DNA from: Oscillospiraceae bacterium | Lineage (GTDB): Bacteria; Bacillota; Clostridia; Oscillospirales; QAMX01 | DNA length: 64,000 bases | Assembly (NCBI GenBank): GCA_015067825.1 | Contig: SVLQ01000002.1 | Location: 186,001 to 250,000 of the forward strand | Reading direction: 5' to 3' | Shown: positions 57,578 through 64,000 of the stretch, piece by piece | How positions within the stretch are numbered: the stretch's first letter is position 1 | Layout: each line of letters starts with the position of its first letter | Translations under genes and position numbers: made by a program | The notes under the pieces: generated by a model | Told to the model about the DNA's origin: nothing | What the model saw: the letters and a program-made list of their open reading frames with translations, nothing else | Databases searched by the model: none

Positions 57578-58408
57578 ATGTCTTGTTTATACGTTGTGCC
57601 GACGCCGATCGGCAATCTCGGCGATATCACCGTGCGCGCGTTGGAAACGCTGAAAACGGTCGATTTCATCGCCGCAGAAGATACGCGCGTGACCCAAAAA
57701 CTGCTCACGCATTTTGAAATTGCCAAACCGCTGGTCAGCTGCTACGAGCACAACGAGCGGATGCGCAGCGCCGAGATCATTGCCCGTATCGCCGGGGGCG
57801 AAAGCTGCGCGCTCGTGACCGATGCCGGAACGCCGGCTGTCAGCGATCCCGGTGAGCTGTTGGTCGCGGCCTGTCTGGATGCCGGTGTGCGCGTTGTGCC
57901 ACTGCCGGGTGCGTGCGCGGCGATCTGTGCGCTGTCGGCGTGCGGCCTGCCGACCGGACGCTTCTGCTTTGAGGGATTCCTTTCGGTCAACAAACGCGAC
58001 CGCCGCGACCGTCTGGCCTCGCTGAAAAACGAGCAGCGGACGATGATCTTCTACGAAGCGCCGCACAAGCTCTCCTATACGCTCAAGGATCTCTATGCGG
58101 CGTTTGGCGACCGCCGCATCACGCTTTGCCGCGAGCTGACGAAGATCTACGAGGAATTCGTGCGCACGACGCTTGCGGAGGCGGTCGAGCGCTACTGCAC
58201 GCCCGATGCCAAAATCAAGGGCGAATTCGTCCTTATTCTTGAGGGGGCGGCCGAAGAAGAAATCGAAGCGGAGGTGGCGTCGCTGGATCTGACGCAGGAT
58301 ATCCGTTCGGTCGTACGCGACGCGAAAAAAGCGGGGATCTCCCGCAACGAAGCCTACCGCGCCGCATTGGAAGAAAAACGCAAAAAACAGGCGAAAGCCG
58401 AAGAATAA
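57578..58408 (+). CDS. rsmI: 16S rRNA (cytidine1402-2'-O)-methyltransferase RsmI
   Basis: Tetrapyrrole-methylase-fold enzyme adding the ribose methyl at C1402, the same base modified by RsmH. 276 residues with LYVVPTPIGNLGDITVRAL, AAEDTRVTQKLL, VTDAGTPAVSDPGELLV and the middle FYEAPHKL. GGAGGATTTGCTGACCG precedes the ATG. It is followed by a transaldolase 41 nt later. Confidence 0.95.
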   Translation: MSCLYVVPTPIGNLGDITVRALETLKTVDFIAAEDTRVTQKLLTHFEIAKPLVSCYEHNERMRSAEIIARIAGGESCALVTDAGTPAVSDPGELLVAACLDAGVRVVPLPGACAAICALSACGLPTGRFCFEGFLSVNKRDRRDRLASLKNEQRTMIFYEAPHKLSYTLKDLYAAFGDRRITLCRELTKIYEEFVRTTLAEAVERYCTPDAKIKGEFVLILEGAAEEEIEAEVASLDLTQDIRSVVRDAKKAGISRNEAYRAALEEKRKKQAKAEE

Positions 58409-58449
58409 AACGCAAATAATGCGCAAGAACAAAGGAAAGAGAGACCAAA

Positions 58450-59136
58450 ATGCAATACATCGTAGACAGTGCACATCTGGAAGAGATCCGCGAATGCGTG
58501 GAGTTTTACCCATTGGACGGCGTGACGACCAACCCGACGATCATCTCCAAAGAACATTCCGATTTCGTCAAGCTGATCAAAGAGATCCGCGCGATCATTG
58601 GCGCCGAACGGATGCTGCACATCCAGACGACCGCAACCACGAGCGAAGCGATCGTCAAAGAAGCGGTCGCGCTGATGGAAGCCGTCGGCGGCGATTTCTA
58701 TATCAAAGTGCCGATCTCGCCGGAAGGCCTGAAGGCGACGATGGCGCTCAAACGCATGGGCATCAAAGTCACCGAAACGGCGATCTTCACGCCGCAGCAG
58801 GCGCTGATCGCGGCGAAAGCCGGCGCATCCTACATCGCGCCGTACGTCAACCGCCTCGACAACATCGTCTCCGACGGTGTCCACGTCGTTTCCGAGATCG
58901 TCGAAATGTTCAAACGCTATGACATCGACTGCAAGGTCTTGGCGGCGAGCTTCAAAAACACCGAGCAGATCCATAAAATTGCCATGGTCGGTGCCCACGC
59001 CGTGACGATCTCGCCCGATCTGTTCAAAAAACTGACCTACCATCCGCTCACGCTCTACGCGATCGACGATTTCCAGAAAGACTGGGAGAGCGTTTACGGC
59101 GACGAGACCGTGCTCGACCTGCTGGAAGAAAAGTAA
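58450..59136 (+). CDS. Transaldolase / fructose-6-phosphate aldolase family protein
   Basis: TalC/FSA-type small aldolase. 228 residues with DGVTTNPTIISK at the N-terminus, the Schiff-base Lys86 in FYIKVPIS, and the SYIAPYVNRLDN and LAASFKN segments. It interconverts sugar phosphates (dihydroxyacetone unit transfer, or cleavage of fructose 6-phosphate) in non-oxidative pentose phosphate metabolism; which activity cannot be decided. GGAAAGAGAG precedes the ATG. Confidence 0.9.
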   Translation: MQYIVDSAHLEEIRECVEFYPLDGVTTNPTIISKEHSDFVKLIKEIRAIIGAERMLHIQTTATTSEAIVKEAVALMEAVGGDFYIKVPISPEGLKATMALKRMGIKVTETAIFTPQQALIAAKAGASYIAPYVNRLDNIVSDGVHVVSEIVEMFKRYDIDCKVLAASFKNTEQIHKIAMVGAHAVTISPDLFKKLTYHPLTLYAIDDFQKDWESVYGDETVLDLLEEK

Positions 59137-59150
59137 AAGGAAGTTAAGCT

Positions 59151-59648
59151 ATGGAAGTGACCGTTCGCGCCTACCGTCCCGAAGACCTGTCCGCGATGGC
59201 GGCAATCTGGAACGTCGTGGTCGCCGACGGCGAAGCGTTCCCGCAACTGGATCTGTTAACGCCGGAAACAGCGGCAACGTTTTTCGCCGCGCAGGATCAT
59301 ACCGCCGTGGCGGAACTCGATGGCCGCGTGCTCGGGCTCTACATTCTGCATCCGAACAACATCGGCCGCTGCGGTCACATCGCTAACGCGAGCTACGCCG
59401 TCGACAAAACGGTGCGTGGCTTGGGTGTCGGCCGGGCGCTGGTTGCCGATTCGCTCCGGAAGGCGAGAGCACTCGGTTTCCGCCGGATGCAGTTTAACGC
59501 CGTGGTCGCAACGAATGTGTCCGCACTCTATCTCTACGAGTCGCTCGGATTCGTGCGGCTGGGGACGATCCCCGGCGGATTCCGTATGGATGACCGCTAC
59601 GAGGATATCGTGCTCTTTTATCATACTTTGGAAGATCTCGACGAATAA
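59151..59648 (+). CDS. GNAT family N-acetyltransferase
   Basis: 165-residue acetyl-CoA-dependent acetyltransferase with the pyrophosphate-binding motif RGLGVGRALVADSLRKARALG (about 86-106) and the usual beta-strand NAVVATNVSALYLYESLGF after it. Substrate unknown. It begins 14 nt after the transaldolase stop, so they share a transcript, ended by a strong hairpin. Confidence 0.88.
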   Translation: MEVTVRAYRPEDLSAMAAIWNVVVADGEAFPQLDLLTPETAATFFAAQDHTAVAELDGRVLGLYILHPNNIGRCGHIANASYAVDKTVRGLGVGRALVADSLRKARALGFRRMQFNAVVATNVSALYLYESLGFVRLGTIPGGFRMDDRYEDIVLFYHTLEDLDE

Positions 59649-59652
59649 AACG

Positions 59653-59679
59653 GGCACAGCAGAGAAACTCTGCTGTGCC
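59653..59679 (+). terminator. Terminator after the GNAT gene
   Basis: 12-bp stem GGCACAGCAGAG / CTCTGCTGTGCC with loop AAA, followed by TTGCTTT. Confidence 0.88.
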
Positions 59680-59720
59680 TTGCTTTACCACAAAAACAGC
59701 GCACGGAAGGTGATGACACA

Positions 59721-60323
59721 ATGAAAAAAGAGAAAAAACCATGGAATCATAATTACGCCTATCACAAGTGGATCGCCAAAACCATCGGCGACCGCAAACG
59801 CATCCTCGACGTCGGATGCGGCGACGGAACACTTGCGCGGTTATTCGGTACGGCGGATCATTCCGTGCTCGGGATCGATCCGTCGGCGTCGGCGATCGAA
59901 AGGGCGAATGCACAGAATACTTGCGATAACGTGTCGTTTGTGCAGGCGGCTTTTGAATCGTACGATTTCGGCGGCCAAACGTTCGACGCCGTCATCTTTG
60001 TCGCCTCTCTTCACCACATGGATATGACGGAGGCTCTTACCAAAGCGAAAACGTTACTGGAAGAAAACGGCGTACTGATCGTGGTCGGACTGGCCAAGCC
60101 CTCGAGCTTGCGTGATCGGTTCGTGGAAGCGGCAAGGGTTGTGCCGAGCTGGATCCTTTCCACCGCGAAAAAGAACGTGACCTCGGAGGAACTGGAGATC
60201 GACGTGTCGTATGAGTTTCCGCCGATGGACGAGGTTCGCCATATTTGCGGCGAGCTTTTGCCCGGATATGAGATCCGGTATGGGCTGCACTACCGGTATT
60301 TGCTGACGTGGGAAAAGAAATAG
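59721..60323 (+). CDS. Class I SAM-dependent methyltransferase
   Basis: 200 residues with the SAM loop ILDVGCGDGTLARL, acidic GIDPSASAI, and VIFVASLHHMDM. It resembles small-molecule or lipid methyltransferases; substrate unknown. The charged start KKEKKPWNHNYAYHKW is typical of a cytosolic subfamily in Firmicutes. GGAAGGTGATGACACA precedes the ATG. Flanked by terminators, so monocistronic. Confidence 0.86.
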   Translation: MKKEKKPWNHNYAYHKWIAKTIGDRKRILDVGCGDGTLARLFGTADHSVLGIDPSASAIERANAQNTCDNVSFVQAAFESYDFGGQTFDAVIFVASLHHMDMTEALTKAKTLLEENGVLIVVGLAKPSSLRDRFVEAARVVPSWILSTAKKNVTSEELEIDVSYEFPPMDEVRHICGELLPGYEIRYGLHYRYLLTWEKK

Positions 60324-60347
60324 GCGAAAACGTGCTGGTTTTCGCAT

Positions 60348-60386
60348 AAAAAATGCTGTTTGCGATTGGGCAAACAGCATTTTTTT
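60348..60386 (+). terminator. Bidirectional terminator, methyltransferase and ABC operon
   Basis: 16-bp stem AAAAAATGCTGTTTGC / GCAAACAGCATTTTTT with loop GATTGG; serves both converging transcripts. A second small hairpin GCGAAAAC / GTTTTCGC (60324-60345) lies just before it. Confidence 0.93.
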
Positions 60387-60391
60387 GTTTT

Positions 60392-61189
60392 TTACTTCGA
60401 CAGCATGACCTTGTCGCTCGTCATTTGGCTGCCGCTGGAGGCTTCGAACATCTGCAAAAGCTGCTCGATCGTCAGCTTTTTCTTTTCTTCGCCCTTTACG
60501 TCGACCACGATGCGGCCTTCGTGCATCATGATCAGGCGGTTGCCGACGCGGATCGCATCGGCCATGTTGTGCGTGATCATAATGGTCATCAGATTGTCCT
60601 TTGCGACGATCTCCTCGGTGATATCGAGCACTTTTTTAGCGGTTTTGGGGTCCAGCGCTGCCGTATGCTCGTCCAAAAGCAGCAGCTTCGGCTTCTTGAG
60701 CGTTGCCATCAGCAGCGTGAGCGCCTGGCGCTGACCGCCGGAAAGCAGGCCGACCTTGGCCGTCAACCGATCTTCCAGGCCGAGGCCGAGGATCTTCAAA
60801 AGCTCTTTGTATTCTTTCCGCTCTTTGGCGGTGATCCCCGGACGCAGGCCGCGGAAGGCGCCTCTGCGGGCAGCTAAGGCGAGGTTTTCTTCGATCTGCA
60901 TATCCGCCGCCGTACCCGTCATCGGATCCTGGAACACGCGGCCGAGATGTTTTGCGCGTTTGTGCTCGGAGAGATGCGTTACGTCCTCACCGTCGATGAT
61001 GATGCTGCCGCAATCCACCGGGTAAACACCGGCGATCATGTTCAGCATCGTCGATTTACCGGCGCCGTTGCCGCCGATGACCGTGACGAAATCGCCCTCG
61101 TCGAGGTGAAGATTGATACCGTTCAGCGCCTTTTTTTCGTTGATCGTACCGGGATTAAACGTTTTTTCTACGTTGATGATGTCAAGCAT
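60392..61189 (-). CDS. ABC transporter ATPase (Trp/Tyr-type, TrpYZ family)
   Basis: 265-residue ATP-binding subunit: Walker A GGNGAGKST, signature LLSGGQRQAL, Walker B LLLLDEHTAAL (with His after Glu, usual in this subgroup), and H-loop MITHNM. Last gene of a substrate-binding protein, permease, ATPase operon; it overlaps the permease by 8 nt. The set resembles tryptophan/tyrosine ABC importers of Firmicutes. Confidence 0.9.
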   Translation of the reverse strand: MLDIINVEKTFNPGTINEKKALNGINLHLDEGDFVTVIGGNGAGKSTMLNMIAGVYPVDCGSIIIDGEDVTHLSEHKRAKHLGRVFQDPMTGTAADMQIEENLALAARRGAFRGLRPGITAKERKEYKELLKILGLGLEDRLTAKVGLLSGGQRQALTLLMATLKKPKLLLLDEHTAALDPKTAKKVLDITEEIVAKDNLMTIMITHNMADAIRVGNRLIMMHEGRIVVDVKGEEKKKLTIEQLLQMFEASSGSQMTSDKVMLSK

Positions 61190-62114
61190 TGGTTTTCCCG
61201 CCTTTCGGTTTTCTCATGTGCTTTTCTGCGTGCTGTCTTTTCCAGTGCGGAATCGCGAGGAAGATCGCAACGATTGCCGCAGACAGAAGCTTCAAGAGGT
61301 TTGCATCGAATCCGAGCGTGATAACCGTTTGGATGACGATGTAGTAAATGATCGAGCCGAAGGCGACGGCCAGAAGGCGAAGGGCAAAATTCTTGAAGAT
61401 CTTGCCAAACAGAGCCTCGCCGATGATGACGGCGGCCAAACCGATAACGATCGCGCCCTGTCCCATCTTGACGTCGGCAAACCCCTGGTACTGCGCGAGG
61501 AACGCGCCCGAGAAAGCGACCAGACCGTTGGAAAGCATGATGCCGAGCACCTTGTTGCGGTTGGTGTTAATGCCCTGCGCACGGCTCATGTTCTGGTTGA
61601 TGCCCGTTGCGCGGATGGAACAACCCATTTCCGTGCCGAAGAACCAGTAGAGAATGGCGATCAGGACGATCAGAACGACGCCGACCGTGACGATCGGGTT
61701 GCGGAACGCGAGATCCTTGACCCAACGCAGCGAAACGAGCAGGTCGGTCTGGTTGACGTTGATAGACTGGTTGGCTTTGCCCATGATCTTCAGGTTGATG
61801 GAGTAGAGCGAAAGCTGGGTCAAAATGCCGGCGAGGATCGGCGGGATCCCCATGTGGGTGTGCAGCAGACCGGTGATCGCACCGGCGAGCAGACCGGCGA
61901 TAAACGCCATCAGCATTGCCAGCCAAAGATTCCAGCCGTTTAAGATCAGAATGACCGCGACCGCACCGCCCGTGGCGAAGGAACCGTCCACGGTCAGGTC
62001 GGCAACGTCAAGAATGCGGTAGGTTACGTATACGCCGATGGCCATAATGCCCCAAATGAGCCCTTGCGATATCGAGCCGGGAATGGCACTTAACAGTTGT
62101 TCCAAAATTTCCAT
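61182..62114 (-). CDS. ABC transporter permease (Trp/Tyr-type)
   Basis: 310-residue integral membrane permease of the branched-chain/BMP-like type with about eight to nine spans and segments GIMAIGVYVTYRILDVADLTVDGSFATGG and TGLLHTHMGIPPILAGIL. The start ATG at 62114 is 6 nt behind AAAAGGTGAATG; an ATG at 62123 overlaps the site. It ends within the ATPase start, indicating coupling. Confidence 0.9.
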   Translation of the reverse strand: MEILEQLLSAIPGSISQGLIWGIMAIGVYVTYRILDVADLTVDGSFATGGAVAVILILNGWNLWLAMLMAFIAGLLAGAITGLLHTHMGIPPILAGILTQLSLYSINLKIMGKANQSINVNQTDLLVSLRWVKDLAFRNPIVTVGVVLIVLIAILYWFFGTEMGCSIRATGINQNMSRAQGINTNRNKVLGIMLSNGLVAFSGAFLAQYQGFADVKMGQGAIVIGLAAVIIGEALFGKIFKNFALRLLAVAFGSIIYYIVIQTVITLGFDANLLKLLSAAIVAIFLAIPHWKRQHAEKHMRKPKGGKTNA

Positions 62115-62142
62115 TTCATTCACCTTTTACACGTAGATGGAG

Positions 62143-62177
62143 CAAAGCCGGAGGAAAAATCTTTCGCTCCGGCTTTG
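62143..62177 (-). promoter_or_regulatory. Intercistronic hairpin between binding protein and permease
   Basis: CAAAGCCGGAG / CTCCGGCTTTG stem (11 bp) without a U tract. It may protect or partly terminate the transcript so that more binding protein is made than permease, as in many ABC operons. Confidence 0.6.
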
Positions 62178-62191
62178 TCTCTATGCAATTT

Positions 62192-63163
62192 TTAGTTTTC
62201 CTCAATGGCCACGTAGCCTTCAAGCGGCGTGATGCCCAGCGCAGTGCAGATTCTCTGGTTGAACTTCGGGGTTTGGGTCTCGGCGTAACCGATCGCCATG
62301 GTGGAGACGTCGGCTTCGCCCGTCAGGATCTTGGCGGCCATCTTGCCGGTGGCGTAGCCGAGATCGTAGTAGCTGATCGAGAGGGTCGCAACGCCGCAGC
62401 CCTTGCAGATGCCTTCTTCACCGGCGATGACCGGAATATTCTTGGGGCCGCAGATGTTATCGATGATGCCGGTGTTTTCGGCGACGGTGTTATCGGTGGG
62501 GACGTAGATGACGTCGCTGTTGTCGGCAGCCGTCGTGCAGATCTGGGCGAGGTCGTTGGAGTCGGTGAACGGATAAAGAGTAGCGGTGAGGCCCTTCATC
62601 TCAAGCTCGGCCTTCACAACGTCCACCTGATACTGGCTGTTGGCTTCCTTCGAGCAGTAGATCAAGCCGACGTTCTTCGCATCCGGGAACCATTCGGTGA
62701 TCATCGCAGCCTGCTTATCCAGCGGAGCGAGGTCGGAGGTACCGGAGATGTTGCCGCCAACCGTGCCGTTGAAGTCTTTGAGACCGAGCGCAACACCGTA
62801 TTCGGTAACGGAGGTGCCGAGGATCGGGATGTCGCCCGTTGCAGCCGCCGCAGCCTGGAGAGCGGGGGTGGCATTGGCCATGATCAGGTCGACCTTGTTG
62901 GAAACAAACTGGTTGGCGATGGTCGAGCAGGTATTGGCGTCGTTCTGTGCGTTCTGGTAATCAAAGCTGACAGCATCGGCACCGAGTGCATCGATGAGCG
63001 CCTGCTGGAAACCTTGTGTTGCGGCGTCGAGAGCGGGATGTTCCACGAGCTGAACGATACCGACTTTGTATGTTCCGTCCGAACTGCCGCCGGAACAGGC
63101 GGTCAGCGCGAAGCAACTGAGGCAAAGGGTGAGGGCCAACAAAAGTGAGACGGTCTTTTTCAT
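62192..63163 (-). CDS. ABC transporter substrate-binding lipoprotein (Trp/Tyr-type)
   Basis: 323-residue lipoprotein, lipobox LTAC with Cys23, followed by a Gly/Ser linker and the PF04392-like fold (VGIVQLVEHPALDAATQGFQQAL, DLIMANATPALQAAAAATGDIPIL, TDNTVAENTG, AGEEGICKGCGVATLSISYYDLG). The family binds aromatic amino acids. The ATG at 63163 follows CAAGGAGAATTCTT; a longer frame lacks a signal peptide. First gene of the operon. Confidence 0.92.
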   Translation of the reverse strand: MKKTVSLLLALTLCLSCFALTACSGGSSDGTYKVGIVQLVEHPALDAATQGFQQALIDALGADAVSFDYQNAQNDANTCSTIANQFVSNKVDLIMANATPALQAAAAATGDIPILGTSVTEYGVALGLKDFNGTVGGNISGTSDLAPLDKQAAMITEWFPDAKNVGLIYCSKEANSQYQVDVVKAELEMKGLTATLYPFTDSNDLAQICTTAADNSDVIYVPTDNTVAENTGIIDNICGPKNIPVIAGEEGICKGCGVATLSISYYDLGYATGKMAAKILTGEADVSTMAIGYAETQTPKFNQRICTALGITPLEGYVAIEEN

Positions 63164-63226
63164 AAGAATTCTCCTTGGATTGAAATAATGAACTGCGGAA
63201 TTTCTCTCTGAATCTTCCATGCGCAT

Positions 63227-63255
63227 ATTATATACCAGTTATAAGCATTGGTCAA
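63227..63255 (-). promoter_or_regulatory. Promoter of the ABC operon
   Basis: Minus-strand TTGACC (63255-63250), 17 nt, TATAAT (63232-63227). No T-box leader is seen in the short leader. Confidence 0.8.
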
Positions 63256-63275
63256 GCGAATGGTTTTGATTGATG

Positions 63276-63294
63276 CCATCGAAATTTTCGATGG
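63276..63294. promoter_or_regulatory. LysR-type palindromic operator
   Basis: CCATCGAAATTTTCGATGG is a 9-1-9 perfect palindrome between the two divergent promoters. A half site TTTCGATG recurs at 63363-63370 just before the LysR ribosome binding site. The layout is that of a LysR regulator controlling itself and the neighbour operon. Confidence 0.7.
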
Positions 63295-63300
63295 ATACGC

Positions 63301-63329
63301 TTGTTTTTTTCGCGCCGTTATTATATAAT
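63301..63329 (+). promoter_or_regulatory. Promoter of the LysR gene
   Basis: TTGTTT (63301-63306), 17 nt, TATAAT (63324-63329). Confidence 0.7.
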
Positions 63330-63384
63330 AAAAACGGCGATCCGCATGGGCGATCACCGTAATTTCGATGCCGGAGGTTATGGG

Positions 63385-64000
63385 ATGGAACTCAAAAACC
63401 TGATCACCTTTATCCACGTTGCGGAACTTGGCAGCTTTACAAAAGCGGCCGATCAGCTTGGCTATTCGCAGTCGACGATTTCCTTTCAGATCAAGCAGTT
63501 GGAGGAAGAGCTCGGCTGCCTGCTGTTTGAACGGATCAACCATACCATCACGCTCACCGAGCGGGGACGCGATCTCGTTTCCTACGCGCATCAGGTGCGC
63601 GCGCTGACCGACGATTTTAAGGAAACGCTGATGCAGGAAGATCTGGTCGGCCACATCCATATCGTCGCGCCCGACTCGGTCTGCGAGGAAATGATCTCGG
63701 CGCACTACTCCGATTTCCACAGGCAGTATCCGTCGATCTTCATCCGGTTCTCCACCGGCGATACCGGCGATATGCTGCGTATGATCGACCATAACGAAGC
63801 CGACGTGATCATAACGCTCGACCAACGCTTATACAACAAGGATTACGTGATCGCCAAAGAAGAACCGCTGCCCATGCATTTTGTAGCGTCGGCGAAATCA
63901 AAATACGCCGGCCGCAAAGGGCTTTCGATCGAGGATATCATCGACGAGCCGTTTGTTCTGACCGAGTACGGCCAGGGCTATCGCCGCGTGTTCGACAAAG
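63385..64000 (+). CDS. LysR-family transcriptional regulator (partial)
   Basis: 205 codons of a LysR regulator cut by the right window edge. The N-terminal HTH (FIHVAELGSFTKAADQLGYSQSTISFQIKQLEEELGCLLFER) is canonical, followed by the start of the effector-binding domain (LVGHIHIVAPDSVCEEMI ... GDTGDMLRMIDHNEADVIITL). ATG at 63385 follows GGAGG. It is divergent from the ABC operon with a palindrome between them, so it probably senses the transported amino acid or a derivative. Confidence 0.93.
   Translation, partial: MELKNLITFIHVAELGSFTKAADQLGYSQSTISFQIKQLEEELGCLLFERINHTITLTERGRDLVSYAHQVRALTDDFKETLMQEDLVGHIHIVAPDSVCEEMISAHYSDFHRQYPSIFIRFSTGDTGDMLRMIDHNEADVIITLDQRLYNKDYVIAKEEPLPMHFVASAKSKYAGRKGLSIEDIIDEPFVLTEYGQGYRRVFDK

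Noticed and set aside
63164-63226. T-box or other riboswitch before the Trp/Tyr-type ABC operon
   Set aside because: The leader is only about 60 nt and lacks the T-box sequence and a terminator. A LysR regulator with a palindrome offers a better explanation.

Overview
The window looks like chromosomal DNA of an anaerobic Clostridia-class member of the Bacillota, probably an uncultured gut or rumen lineage. The evidence is the ctsR-mcsA-mcsB-clpC heat-shock operon, an mraZ-led division and cell wall (dcw) cluster, a 2[4Fe-4S] ferredoxin, HPr, low-GC-Gram-positive promoters (TTGACA, 17 nt, TATAAT) and strong AGGAGG ribosome binding sites. Core genes are GC-rich. MurE carries the DNPR motif expected for meso-diaminopimelate peptidoglycan. 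Species cannot be assigned from the sequence alone.

Layout. Positions 1-3437 (minus) hold HPr, uvrC, rsmD, coaD and the start of a small ATPase-like gene. Positions 3765-19937 (plus) are the dcw cluster: mraZ, rsmH, an FtsL-like gene, a PASTA-domain class B PBP, murE, murF, mraY, ftsW, murG, murA, divIB, two tandem ftsZ genes and a small membrane protein. murD, murC and murB are absent from this cluster. Cyclophilin and tRNA-Arg(CCG) follow.

Positions 20680-28500 are an accessory island directly downstream of the tRNA. It has a lipoprotein and an S24/LexA-like repressor facing left, and an operon facing right: a zinc-ribbon protein, an ArpU-like regulator, a 772-residue protein ending in an EndoU RNase toxin domain, and its immunity gene. 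Two more immunity genes follow, each behind a decayed EndoU C-terminal fragment, with a near-identical terminator-promoter block between cassettes. The island ends with an HTH protein fused to a cysteine-ladder 15-residue repeat solenoid. This repressor-controlled toxin locus with orphan cassettes is the best candidate here for an undescribed system.

Positions 28700-34500 carry an AraC regulator, a PlsC-like acyltransferase, a GltS-like symporter and a GH36 alpha-galactosidase. Positions 34644-39292 are the str operon (rpsL, rpsG, fusA, tuf), followed by thiN. Positions 40158-50221 are a carbohydrate region: GH29 fucosidase, a very large GH38 mannosidase-like enzyme and a PHP phosphoesterase in one operon, then a GT2 glycosyltransferase and a glutaminase-A-like protein on the minus strand. 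None of these enzymes has a signal peptide, so they probably act on imported glycans. Positions 50424-55910 hold an orphan membrane protein and the CtsR-controlled proteolysis operon. Positions 56311-60323 hold ferredoxin, methyltransferases, rsmI, transaldolase and a GNAT protein. Positions 60392-64000 hold a Trp/Tyr-type ABC transporter with a divergent, truncated LysR gene.
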